Below are positions 32,902 to 39,704 of a stretch of 64,000 nt of DNA, in pieces. How positions within the stretch are numbered: the first letter of the stretch is position 1; the number at the start of each line of letters is the position of its first letter. The stretch spans positions 62,001 through 126,000 of the forward strand of contig CAKQWM010000005.1 of NCBI GenBank assembly GCA_934278995.1. The letters run 5' to 3'. This DNA comes from an uncultured Clostridia bacterium (GTDB lineage: Bacteria > Bacillota > Clostridia > Christensenellales > Borkfalkiaceae). The notes beneath the pieces are model-generated. The model saw nothing but the letters and a program-made list of their open reading frames with translations. It searched no databases and had not been told where the DNA came from. The position numbers and the translations under genes were made by a program.

Positions 32902-33417
32902 TTATCTTTCCTTGTTGTTTACAAGTTGCTCGGCGTAGTAGTCGCGCAATGAATAAAAGACGTCGCAGTCGCAACACATACCCGCCGCCTTCCGTTGCGG
33001 ACAAAGGCAAGCGACGTTGCATAACGCTTTTTCGGTCAATTCTTCCGCGCGGTCGAATAATTCGGCGTTTTCGTTATTGTCGCCGATACCAAAAGTACGG
33101 AGCGGGTTTAACGAGTTTGTGTCAAAATATACGTCGGCGTATATCTTTCGCGTATCGCCGCCGAAACGCTTTATATTTGCGGGTACGTTTTCGTTTATGT
33201 AATCAAACGTTATTCCGCGGGCTTTACACCAAGCGATCGCGTCGTCAAGGAATTTGCCTTGTCGGCAAGTGTGTAACGTGATAATATGACCCGCCGCCTT
33301 CGCGCGCGTAACATATAATAATGAATAGGGGATCGGCTCGCCGATTTCGGGGTATGCGTTCGTACACAATGTGCCGTCGAAATCAACGGCAATTATTTTC
33401 GGCGTTTTGTCTTTCAT
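32902..33417 (-). CDS. HAD-like hydrolase
   Basis: 171 residues from ATG 33417 after TTGGAGGTTTAAGA. The DxDxT motif appears as AVDFDGTLC (nucleophile Asp about residue 12), followed by a CRQGKFLDDAIAWC segment. The size fits a minimal HAD phosphatase, such as phage 5'-nucleotidase or polynucleotide phosphatase-like enzymes. The C-terminus has a Cys cluster (CLCPQRKAAGMCCDCD) that may bind metal. Substrate unknown. Confidence 0.72.
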   Translation of the reverse strand: MKDKTPKIIAVDFDGTLCTNAYPEIGEPIPYSLLYVTRAKAAGHIITLHTCRQGKFLDDAIAWCKARGITFDYINENVPANIKRFGGDTRKIYADVYFDTNSLNPLRTFGIGDNNENAELFDRAEELTEKALCNVACLCPQRKAAGMCCDCDVFYSLRDYYAEQLVNNKER

Positions 33418-33419
33418 TC

Positions 33420-33866
33420 TTAAACCTCCAACTTTGCGCCGTCGGAATAGGTAAAGCAAATTGTAAGTACGCTTTTCGAGTTGCTTGATATACTTACTTT
33501 GATACGTCCGACATTGATATTTGCCTTCATTATTTGACCGTCGATAATTGCGATACCGACGTTTAACAACAAATCGTGCAACTCGCCCGTGAGTTCAACG
33601 CCGCGCGACGCGCTATATTCCGAAAAATCGTCGAGTCTTTGACGAAGTTTTATAATATTGTCGGCGCGTTCCTTTTCTTTGCGTAACTTTTCTTGATATT
33701 CCCGCGACTCGAAACAATCGCAACGTATCGTTGCCGCCTCGTTCGCCTCGTCTTGACTTAAATACGGCGCGTCGGGCAATGTTTGTTTGCCGCAAAAACG
33801 ACAAGTCGGGTAAAACGTGTCGTCTTTTTCTTCGATATAACCGTTAAGGTGCTTTGTGTTTTCCAT
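33420..33866 (-). CDS. Zinc-ribbon/coiled-coil phage protein
   Basis: 148 residues from ATG 33866 after ACGGAGGTTAAAA. An N-terminal Cys pair (CRFCG) and a later CDC make a likely zinc site. A charged coiled coil (about 55-90, EYQEKLRKEKERADNIIKL) and a beta-rich C-terminal domain follow. No family recognised. It sits in the early region between a Cys-rich small gene and the HAD gene. Confidence 0.6.
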   Translation of the reverse strand: MENTKHLNGYIEEKDDTFYPTCRFCGKQTLPDAPYLSQDEANEAATIRCDCFESREYQEKLRKEKERADNIIKLRQRLDDFSEYSASRGVELTGELHDLLLNVGIAIIDGQIMKANINVGRIKVSISSNSKSVLTICFTYSDGAKLEV

Positions 33867-34005
33867 TTTTAACCTCCGTTTTGTCCGCATTTGCGGCATT
33901 TTTTAAGATTTGTTTTCGCGTGCAATCGCCCTTGCATTTACTTACGGGCAACGTACAATTTTGACAAGCGACGATATATTTACTTTCTTTGTTTGTTTTT
34001 GTCAT
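33844..34005 (-). CDS. Small Cys-rich phage protein
   Basis: 53 residues. The pattern CQNCTLP...CKGDC (about residues 14-29) suggests a small metal-binding knuckle. Start at 34005; the ribosome site GGGCGGCGGTT is moderate. It overlaps the next gene by 23 bases, which lowers confidence, but the coding-like composition and spacing to the upstream gene support it. Confidence 0.45.
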   Translation of the reverse strand: MTKTNKESKYIVACQNCTLPVSKCKGDCTRKQILKNAANADKTEVKNGKHKAP

Positions 34006-34017
34006 AACCGCCGCCCG

Positions 34018-34620
34018 TTAATTCTTCGGATCGTTTGTTTTACCCCATATCGGCGCAAACGACGTACCGTGTTCGGCGTTGTACTTGTTGAGTCTTGCGA
34101 GTTCGCTTTCGTTTAAGATTTCCGCCGCCCGACAAGCAAGTTTATAATCGTCAAAAATAAAACGCTCACAATTACGGGCGAAATATCTGTCTTGCGAATA
34201 TATTTGCAAAAACTCTTCGTCGGGAAGTACGTTTAGGTTGTCTTTTATGTCGTTCGACGTAAAATCGCGAGTAAAATTATTGCCGTCGCCGTTGTATCCG
34301 TGTCCGCGTTTACGAAATACCCGAAAATGCAAATCACGATAGTATTGTATCGCCCAATAATCCGTAGATACTTCTTGTTTAATAACGTACACTTTAACCG
34401 TTGCAACGGTAAAATGTTGCACGCTGACGACCGTTTCGCGGGAGCGATAGCCGCCGCAAACGGGGCAATCAAAAGTTATCCCGTTTACCGTTAGTTTTTT
34501 CTCGTCATTGCATACGCGGCAAGGCGACGAGAAGTCGTTTCTTTCGCGCGTGTCTATAACGTAGAAAATATCGCCGATAGATATTGATCGCGGGGCGTCG
34601 TAAAACATTTTTGTTTCCAT
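34018..34620 (-). CDS. Hypothetical phage protein with zinc-finger-like N-terminus
   Basis: 200 residues. Two CxxC pairs (CRVC and CPVC about 20 residues apart, residues about 34-56) suggest a zinc ribbon, followed by a beta-rich middle and a helical C-terminus (YKLACRAAEILNESELARL). Ribosome site AAAGGAGCAAAAGCAAT. No function recognised; it is directly downstream of the DNA methyltransferase gene. Confidence 0.6.
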   Translation of the reverse strand: METKMFYDAPRSISIGDIFYVIDTRERNDFSSPCRVCNDEKKLTVNGITFDCPVCGGYRSRETVVSVQHFTVATVKVYVIKQEVSTDYWAIQYYRDLHFRVFRKRGHGYNGDGNNFTRDFTSNDIKDNLNVLPDEEFLQIYSQDRYFARNCERFIFDDYKLACRAAEILNESELARLNKYNAEHGTSFAPIWGKTNDPKN

Positions 34621-34635
34621 ATTGCTTTTGCTCCT

Positions 34636-35352
34636 TTACATAAAATCAAATATTGACATTTGCGACCGTACGGCGTCGAGCCATTTCGTACCCGCCGCGT
34701 ATTCGACGGGATCAATTTCAAAGCCGATATAATCGCGTTTTAGGCGATAGGCGGCAACCGCCGTCGAGCAACTACCCGCGAACGGGTCGAGTATCAAATC
34801 GCCTTCTTTGGTGTGTTGATTGATAATTTGCGACAAAAGATTTGTCGGTTTTTGGTTTTGGTGTATTTGTTCTTTTCCCGCCACCTTTGGGAAGTGCCAT
34901 ATATCCTCCAACCGCGGCATATCGGGTTGAAACGGGGCGCGTCCTTTGTTTGCATAAATGATAAACTCGTAACGTTTGCCGTATTGTGCGCCCAAATCGC
35001 CCGCGGTGTGATTGCCTTTATCCCATACAATAAGGTTTTTGACGGTAAAGCACTTTTCGACTTCTTGTTTGAAAAAATCGACTTTATCGCTCCCGCAAAA
35101 CATATAAAGCGGGGTATTGTCTTTCATTACGTCGTACAATAGCGGTACAAGGTCAATTATGAGTTGCGGGTTGTCGTCGTTTTGTATAGCCTTGCAAAAC
35201 TTATGCTCTTTGTCTTGCCGTCGGTGGGTTTGGTAGTTGATAAGGTAGGGCGGGTCGGTAATCACACAATCAACGCGTACCCCCCCCCGTAACATATCGC
35301 GGATACCGTCGAGGCAATCCATATTGTAGATACGGTTTCGGTCAATCGTCAT
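34636..35352 (-). CDS. DNA (N4/N6) methyltransferase with a G9 tract, candidate phase-variable
   Basis: 238 residues. The catalytic motif DPPY is at about residues 33-36 and the AdoMet motif DPFAGSCST at about 193-201, the beta-class order of site-specific N4-cytosine/N6-adenine methyltransferases. Codons 21-24 (RGGV) are encoded by CGG GGG GGG GTA, giving nine consecutive G residues on the coding strand (35280-35288). Slippage would shift the frame before the catalytic motif. It overlaps the next methyltransferase remnant by 11 bases. Confidence 0.88.
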   Translation of the reverse strand: MTIDRNRIYNMDCLDGIRDMLRGGVRVDCVITDPPYLINYQTHRRQDKEHKFCKAIQNDDNPQLIIDLVPLLYDVMKDNTPLYMFCGSDKVDFFKQEVEKCFTVKNLIVWDKGNHTAGDLGAQYGKRYEFIIYANKGRAPFQPDMPRLEDIWHFPKVAGKEQIHQNQKPTNLLSQIINQHTKEGDLILDPFAGSCSTAVAAYRLKRDYIGFEIDPVEYAAGTKWLDAVRSQMSIFDFM

Positions 35353-35787
35353 TGCGACCTCGCATTACGACAACCATTGACGGAAACGGCGCGCCGCATT
35401 TGCTTTCGTTGAAGTGTAAGCGTCCGCGGACGAAACGTATTTCGTGCTTTTTGTATATGTAGTCGTGGAAGTACGCCGTATCCGTTCGGGCGGGTATAAG
35501 CAAAACAACAAGTTTTGCCCCCGATAGGGTTTCGGCATAAGCCTTTGCGACCCACTTTGAAATATCCCGACCGTACGGCGGATTACAAAAACAACTTCGC
35601 CGCGCCAACTTTGCGCGAGTCCGTCGATTTCCTTTGTAAAGTAGCGGGCGCATTTTGCGTTTTGCGGCGTTGCGCACGGATCGAGCGTGAAATCAAATTC
35701 TTTGTTGAGTTCGTCGAAAAAGGCTTGCGGGGTTGCCCATTCGTTCGTATTGCTTGAAAACATAGCGTCGTTAATCATTGTCGCACC
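35342..35787 (-). pseudogene. Dam-like N6-adenine methyltransferase interrupted by a -1 frameshift
   Basis: Two overlapping frames join into one protein of about 147 residues. The first part runs from about 35787 (SSNTNEWATPQAFFDELNKEF, DPCAT) to RGEVVF. The second frame, entered near 35590, continues CNPPYGRDISKWV to the end. Together they give the phage DNA N6-adenine methyltransferase (Dam, DPPY-type as NPPY) pattern. The junction is a run of five T on the coding strand where six would keep the frame. It may be a real mutation, a slippage/recoding site or a sequence error. Confidence 0.72.
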
Positions 35788-36058
35788 TCCGATACTTGTT
35801 TGCATACGGGCAAGTCGCGAAATGCGATATATAACCTTTGCCGTCGATTATAGGTTGCAAGCCCGACGGCGACGGGTTTTTGAATACCATTACGCGCAAC
35901 ACGCGCCCGTCGTCCGTAACGACTGTGTCCGTTCCCTTGTAATTCTCTTGATAATCTACCGCGGGAACGTCGCAAGGCATTACGCGCCCGTTTTTCGTTT
36001 TTATCCACGTTATGGACGCACCGCAACTTTTGCATTTTGTAATTTTAATTTCCGCCAT
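35771..36058 (-). CDS. Small zinc-ribbon phage protein
   Basis: 95 residues from ATG 36058 after AAGGAGGCGGCGGACA. The motif CKSCGASITWIKTKNGRVMPCD (about residues 8-29) is common to small phage-encoded ribbon proteins, and a CPYANKYRRC end may complete a metal site. Function unknown. It overlaps the frameshifted methyltransferase region by 17 bases. Confidence 0.66.
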   Translation of the reverse strand: MAEIKITKCKSCGASITWIKTKNGRVMPCDVPAVDYQENYKGTDTVVTDDGRVLRVMVFKNPSPSGLQPIIDGKGYISHFATCPYANKYRRCDND

Positions 36059-36072
36059 TGTCCGCCGCCTCC

Positions 36073-36237
36073 TTAATCTTTCGTTTGCGTATCGCGGTCG
36101 GGGCGGGTGTCGCTTTTGCGTTCCCATAGAAAAGACTTTTTGCCCGCTTTTGCGCGCTTGTAATCAATCGTAAACCACAAGGCAACCGCCACCGTTAAAA
36201 CAACAATAAGTAAAAACAAAACAACGTTAAGTATCAT
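36073..36237 (-). CDS. Small membrane protein
   Basis: 54 residues. One N-terminal transmembrane helix (about 2-22, VVLFLLIVVLTVAVALWF) and a basic, hydrophilic tail. CGGAGGCGAAAA precedes the ATG. It overlaps the previous gene by 11 bases. Early-region membrane proteins of this size may act in superinfection exclusion, but nothing here shows it. Confidence 0.58.
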   Translation of the reverse strand: MILNVVLFLLIVVLTVAVALWFTIDYKRAKAGKKSFLWERKSDTRPDRDTQTKD

Positions 36238-36751
36238 TTTTCGCCTCCGATTTGAAATAGTTTTTAATTTCTTCGAGTTTTTTCACGGTTAAACGCGGTA
36301 AAACTTTTCCGCGCCCGTTGCATTTGTGGCAAATTCCGTCGTCAACCCTTGTATAAGCAACCGCGGTTGAATAATTGCCGCAACCACCGCACCGCGGACA
36401 AACAACCGCAAAACGGCGTAATACTTTGCGAAACGCTATTGCGTAAAGTTCTTGCGGGTCTTTAAGCGTCATTTTGTCTTTGCTTTCAATATCGGGGAAC
36501 GCCGACAAAATGAGTTTTCGATCTTGCTCTTGCAAGTTGTTAAACTTAATCGCCCAAAATTCGCGCATTGCGTCGTCGCCGATAAATGTATTTTCGATTT
36601 CCTTTTCTTGCGCTTGCGTGTCCGTTATGCCGCAATAAGAGCAGAATTGCCCACCGCCGACGTAATACCCTTCGCAATAATAGGGCGAGGGGCAATAATC
36701 AAAGCGTGGATCTTTTTTATAGATAACAAGTTTTGTTACAATGCTTTTCAT
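36227..36751 (-). CDS. DnaJ-like zinc-finger phage protein
   Basis: 174 residues. The C-terminal part has CPRCGGCGN and CHKCNGRGK (about residues 118-150), the CxxCxGxG arrangement of DnaJ-type zinc fingers. The N-terminal part has additional cysteines (CEGYY, CSYCG). The middle is helical. It may chaperone or bind nucleic acid, but has no J-domain. Part of the leftward early operon at the right end. Confidence 0.6.
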   Translation of the reverse strand: MKSIVTKLVIYKKDPRFDYCPSPYYCEGYYVGGGQFCSYCGITDTQAQEKEIENTFIGDDAMREFWAIKFNNLQEQDRKLILSAFPDIESKDKMTLKDPQELYAIAFRKVLRRFAVVCPRCGGCGNYSTAVAYTRVDDGICHKCNGRGKVLPRLTVKKLEEIKNYFKSEAKNDT

Positions 36752-36763
36752 ATCCGCCGCCCC

Positions 36764-37096
36764 TCAAAGCCCTTTTATCGTGTCGCACGTTAAGGCGGAA
36801 AGCGAGTCCGCCGAAACGTCTTTGTCGGTGGTAAAACCGTTTTCGTAAATAAGCGTTACGATTTCGTCGTGTTCGCTTGTTTTTCGATAGACAACGTTTA
36901 CAACGCCGACTCCCAACGCAACAACGAGGGGTTTAAGATACTTTTCGACAAATTCGGGTTTATTTTCTTTTTGCTGTACGGGCGATTGTCCGTATAGGGT
37001 AACGAGCGCGTGTTCGTGCGGGGTCAACGGAAGTCCGAGCGTTTGCTTTGCCAAAGCCTTTTTAACGTTCTCTTGTGTTTTGGTTTGGTTGTTCAT
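36764..37096 (-). CDS. Hypothetical early phage protein
   Basis: 110 residues, helical N-terminal half (ENVKKALAKQTLGLPLTPHEHALVTLYG) and a mixed C-terminal half (LVVALGVGVVNVVYRKT). Ribosome site GGAGGCACAAA. No recognised family. It follows the ribbon-helix-helix gene at the right end of the prophage. Confidence 0.55.
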   Translation of the reverse strand: MNNQTKTQENVKKALAKQTLGLPLTPHEHALVTLYGQSPVQQKENKPEFVEKYLKPLVVALGVGVVNVVYRKTSEHDEIVTLIYENGFTTDKDVSADSLSALTCDTIKGL

Positions 37097-37114
37097 TTTG
37101 TGCCTCCTCTTGAA

Positions 37115-37279
37115 TTAAATTGCCTTTTTGTCCGCGTACTCTTTAAGCGCACGGCGAACGAGAGCGGAAAACGTCAAATCTTCGTCCTCCGCGATACGCA
37201 ACAATTTATCGCGGGTATCTTTCGAGATAAATGCCGTTATGCTTACTCGTTCTTGTTTTACGTTTGCGTTGTCGGTCAT
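37115..37279 (-). CDS. Ribbon-helix-helix (CopG/Arc-like) protein
   Basis: 54 residues. A beta strand (ERVSITAFIS) and two helices (KDTRDKLLRIAEDEDLTFSALVRRALKEY) give the classic RHH fold that binds DNA as a dimer. TAGGAGGTATCCACA precedes the ATG. It is the outermost gene at the right end, beside imperfect inverted repeats at 37308-37334 that could be its operator or a recombination site. Confidence 0.72.
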   Translation of the reverse strand: MTDNANVKQERVSITAFISKDTRDKLLRIAEDEDLTFSALVRRALKEYADKKAI

Positions 37280-37404
37280 TGTGGATACCTCCTAAATAAA
37301 ATAAAAATAGGCTTGTCGCATTGACAAACCTATAAATTGCGGTGTTTTTAGTTCTTGCGGGCAATAGGCTTATCAATTTTTAACAAACCTATTGTAAATC
37401 TTCA
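37280..37404. other. Non-coding right end of the prophage with two imperfect hairpins
   Basis: ATAGGCTTGTC/GACAAACCTAT (37308-37334, 10 of 11 pairs) and CAATAGGCTT/AACAAACCTATTG (about 37363-37395) share the same arms (ATAGG(C/T)TTGTC-like). The repeated motif includes TTTGTCAAT on the minus strand, which also occurs just inside the left end near 4672. They may be recombinase or RHH-protein sites. No gene is seen here. Confidence 0.42.
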
Positions 37405-37420
37405 CCCGATTCAGGATAAT
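37405..37420 (+). other. attR-like core: right copy of the 16-bp direct repeat
   Basis: cccgattcaggataat, identical to 4652-4667. It lies 3 bases before the TTGACA of the regulator promoter at 37424-37452, so the insertion sits just upstream of a host promoter without breaking it. Confidence 0.6.
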
Positions 37421-37423
37421 TTA

Positions 37424-37452
37424 TTGACAAAACGACGGTTTTATAGTATAAT
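37424..37452 (+). promoter_or_regulatory. Promoter of the RpiR-type regulator gene
   Basis: TTGACA (37424-37429), 17 bases, TATAAT (37447-37452), with the start codon of the regulator at 37512. It is host DNA immediately right of the attR-like repeat. Confidence 0.82.
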
Positions 37453-37511
37453 TTTAAAATAATCAATTTATATTGCGCCGACTATAATATTTTTCGGCTT
37501 ACGGAGAACCA

Positions 37512-38345
37512 ATGAACGACACCATTGCAATAAGAATAATGAGATTAAAGCAGGGTAAGGTTACCAAATCTCAAAAGAAATTGATTGATTTTCTCGAAAC
37601 GGCGGACTATAAACAGATAATGTATTTTACGATAACCGAATTTGCAAAAGCAACAGGTATCGGCGAAGCAACTATTCTGAGGTTTTGTCGTCTTTTGGGC
37701 TTTGACGGATATCAGGTTTTCAAATTGCAGATAGCAAGAGAACTCAGCCGGCAGGATTTAAAAAACGAAACCGAACAATCGGATTACATAGCGGCTATAT
37801 CAAACGCTTACAAAACCGCGGTTTCCATATCGTTAAGCGGGGTTACGGACGAAAAACTTTCTGAAATTTCCGAACTTATTTTAAAGGCAAGAAGAATCAG
37901 TTGTTTCGGTGTCGGTAACTCTTACGTTGCGGCGCTGGAACTTCATAACAGACTTATGGCTATGGGCATACCCACAATATGCGAAGCCGACGCGCATATC
38001 CAGAACGTAATGGCGTCAACTGCTTCCGATGAAGATCTGGTTATTGTTTTCAGCGTATCGGGAAGCACGAAAGACGTCGTTGAAGCAACCGAATTTGCCA
38101 AGCATTACGGCGTAAAAATCGTTCTTATAACGGCGCACGACGTTTCGCCGCTTACAAAACTTGCCGATTGCGTCATCGCTACGGGCGAACCTGATTTTTA
38201 TCGTGAACTTAGCAATATGACGAATAAAGTCGTTCAACTTTTCGTTATAGACGCTCTTTGCGAATGTCTGAGGAGAAAAGACGAAACTCGTTTCGACGCT
38301 TATATTTATCGCAGCCGCGGCGCAACCGTAGGAAAACTCATCTGA
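37512..38345 (+). CDS. MurR/RpiR family transcriptional regulator
   Basis: 277 residues. The N-terminal helix-turn-helix (about 20-75, AKATGIGEATILRFCRLLGFDGYQVFKLQIARE) is the RpiR pattern. The C-terminal SIS sugar-phosphate-binding domain (about 108-235) has FGVGNSYVAALELHNRL and VFSVSGSTKDVVEATEFAK. It probably senses an amino-sugar phosphate and controls the DUF4127-ROK-GH20 operon that would be its neighbour without the prophage. The ribosome site ACGGAGAACC precedes the ATG. Confidence 0.88.
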   Translation: MNDTIAIRIMRLKQGKVTKSQKKLIDFLETADYKQIMYFTITEFAKATGIGEATILRFCRLLGFDGYQVFKLQIARELSRQDLKNETEQSDYIAAISNAYKTAVSISLSGVTDEKLSEISELILKARRISCFGVGNSYVAALELHNRLMAMGIPTICEADAHIQNVMASTASDEDLVIVFSVSGSTKDVVEATEFAKHYGVKIVLITAHDVSPLTKLADCVIATGEPDFYRELSNMTNKVVQLFVIDALCECLRRKDETRFDAYIYRSRGATVGKLI

Positions 38346-38404
38346 TGATTTGCTTTATTGTAAACCGACTTCATATAATCAATATACGAGAATCAACGTA
38401 TATT

Positions 38405-38442
38405 AAAAAACGAGCCCGATTTTTTAGTCGGACTCGTTTTTT
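38405..38442 (+). terminator. Intrinsic terminator after the regulator gene
   Basis: AAAAAACGAG(C)CCGA pairs with TCGG(A)CTCGTTTTTT around a short T-rich loop, followed by T residues. It is about 60 bases after the regulator's stop. Confidence 0.85.
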
Positions 38443-38523
38443 AATTTGAATTATTATTCAAAACGTATCGCGTTATTGCGTTAAAGTTAATTTGCTGTGT
38501 TATAGAGTAAAGATTTTACGCGT

Positions 38524-38916
38524 TTACGTTAAGGGTAGGTTATCAAAGTATCTGTTTTTTATTTTCAAACTCGTAAGGTCGAAACTTTGCGCCGTCAAAA
38601 AAAACAACAAATCTTCGTCCGTTTTTTCGTTTAATTCAATGGTTATCCAATGTTCCTTATTCATGTGATAGGCAGGGTGTACTCCGTTTTCGCCCAAAAG
38701 CGAAGAAATAGTTAAAGGATCGCATTTAAGGTTTACCACGCTTACAAGCCCCGAACCTTTTCCGATATGCTTTTTATCGATATCCATAACCAAAGCGAAC
38801 CATTTTTTATTATCGAAGTGTCTGAAAACGGTATTAGTCGGGCTGTCACGCCAAGGGTTTTCACCCGTAACGCCGTAAGCCTCGGATAAATATTTTTCGT
38901 ATTCTCGTCTGTTCAT
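38524..38916 (-). CDS. MmcQ/YjbR family protein
   Basis: 130 residues. The KKWFALVMDIDKK strand (residues about 38-50), GLVSVVNLKCDP, a HPAYHMNKEHWITIEL segment and an ESYxLV-like end replaced by AQSFDLT match the double-wing YjbR/MmcQ fold. Members bind DNA weakly or have unknown function. It is a stand-alone gene on the minus strand between two terminators/promoter regions. Confidence 0.8.
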   Translation of the reverse strand: MNRREYEKYLSEAYGVTGENPWRDSPTNTVFRHFDNKKWFALVMDIDKKHIGKGSGLVSVVNLKCDPLTISSLLGENGVHPAYHMNKEHWITIELNEKTDEDLLFFLTAQSFDLTSLKIKNRYFDNLPLT

Positions 38917-38977
38917 ATATCGTTCCGTTTATATAAAGATTGTACGCCGAAAAGTGTTCTTACTTACGAGCGAAGTT

Positions 38978-38997
38978 GATGGCGAATGAAATCCCTA
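38978..38997 (-). repeat. Relic end of the MITE-like element
   Basis: GATGGCGAATGAAATCCCTA matches GATGACGAATGGAATCCCTA at the end of copy B (44895-44914) at 18 of 20 positions. Only the terminal part is recognisable, and it abuts the 3' end of the adjacent gene. Could be chance. Confidence 0.35.
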
Positions 38998-39282
38998 TGC
39001 AAAAAGCGTTTGGTAAACATCGTGCGCTACGTCGAAATCTTTATAAAGAATAAAATATTTTTTGTTCGCGCTTACTCTTGTGGCGACGCTGAATCCGGAA
39101 GGCGAAGAAACAAACAAAACGTCATTATTTTTCAATAACTGCTCGAACATCGTCGCGCGTGTGTTATCGAGTTCGACGAAAAAGCACAAGTCGTTTTCTA
39201 AAGCGGCGCGTAAATTTTTGCTTTTGCAATGCGAACAAGTTTCCGTCTTATTTAACAAATTGCATTTTTCACAGTAAAACAT
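38995..39282 (-). CDS. DUF2007-like protein with zinc ribbon
   Basis: 95 residues. A zinc ribbon (CEKCN...CSHCKSK, residues about 4-22) is followed by a small beta-alpha-beta domain in which DLCFFVELDNTRATMFEQLLKNNDVLF resembles DUF2007-type putative signal-transducing proteins. GGAGGAAAAGAAAT precedes the ATG. A promoter reads in from 39363. Function unknown. Confidence 0.7.
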   Translation of the reverse strand: MFYCEKCNLLNKTETCSHCKSKNLRAALENDLCFFVELDNTRATMFEQLLKNNDVLFVSSPSGFSVATRVSANKKYFILYKDFDVAHDVYQTLFA

Positions 39283-39335
39283 ATTTCTTTTCCTCCTCGT
39301 TCGTTTTAACGGTTCTTTTATCGTTTGTTAACTAC

Positions 39336-39363
39336 ATTATAACATATTTTTTAGGTTTGTCAA
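39336..39363 (-). promoter_or_regulatory. Promoter of the zinc-ribbon DUF2007-like gene
   Basis: On the minus strand: TTGACA (39363-39358), 16-base spacer, TATAAT (39341-39336), 50 bases before the start codon. Confidence 0.72.
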
Positions 39364-39394
39364 GGGCAGTTTTTCCGTACGACGGCGCGTTTAA

Positions 39395-39423
39395 TTGACA
39401 AATGCCGTTAAAAAGGATATCAT
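39395..39423 (+). promoter_or_regulatory. Promoter of the cobalamin-controlled operon
   Basis: TTGACA (39395-39400), 17-base spacer, TATCAT (39418-39423). It reads directly into the riboswitch. Confidence 0.7.
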
Positions 39424-39464
39424 AATATAGTCAGATAGTTTTTTTGACAAAAAACTTTCCGTAA

Positions 39465-39592
39465 GCAGAGTCTTGAATTACTTCAAAGGAAAGCAGGGGA
39501 AGACGGTCGGAATCCGTCGCAACAGTCATTACCGTGTGCTTTTGTTAAACCAAAATTTGGTCGAGCGAGTCGGATAGCCTGCCTGTTTACGT
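39465..39592 (+). promoter_or_regulatory. Cobalamin (B12) riboswitch aptamer
   Basis: Contains the cobalamin core pattern GGGGAAGACGG, GGAATCCGTCGCAACAGTCA and the closing AGTCGGATAGCCTGCC; the GCAGG (39493-39497) and CCTGC (39578-39582) arms can pair. Compared with the full-length family, peripheral arms are short, as in some Clostridia variants. The downstream genes (DUF4430 lipoprotein and an ECF S component) suit vitamin B12 uptake. High cobalamin should lower expression through the terminator at 39657. Confidence 0.85.
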
Positions 39593-39656
39593 TTAAAAAC
39601 CTATTTGCGGGCAAAGGCGAAGACGGTTTTTGGCGACTATACGTCGTGTTTTTTTC

Positions 39657-39681
39657 GTTCCCTTTGCGGGAACTTTTTTTT
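39657..39681 (+). terminator. Riboswitch expression-platform terminator
   Basis: GTTCCC/GGGAAC with a TTTGC loop and eight T residues. The upstream segment GCAAAGG (39611-39617) can pair with CCTTTGC (39661-39667), which is part of the terminator stem-loop, making a plausible antiterminator. Confidence 0.82.
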
Positions 39682-39704
39682 GCAAAAAAAACGGAGGTTT
39701 TTCT

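Larger units (their letters stand above)
4652..37420. mobile_element. Siphovirus-type prophage (about 32.8 kb) carrying a diversity-generating retroelement
   Basis: The ends are defined by the 16-bp direct repeat. The interior has a full HK97-type head module, a siphovirus tail module, terminase, holins, repressor and early genes, nearly all on the minus strand. The flanking genes (GH20 to the left, RpiR regulator to the right) look like parts of one host locus split by insertion. The right end lies 3 bp upstream of the -35 box of the regulator's promoter, so that promoter is left intact. The only recombinase-type gene inside is a DDE enzyme at the left end. Confidence 0.88.

Noticed and set aside
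4652..37420. The 16-bp direct repeat as a transposition target-site duplication
   Set aside because: Typical DDE duplications are about 2-9 bp; 16 bp is too long to accept on this evidence, so it is reported only as an att-like repeat.
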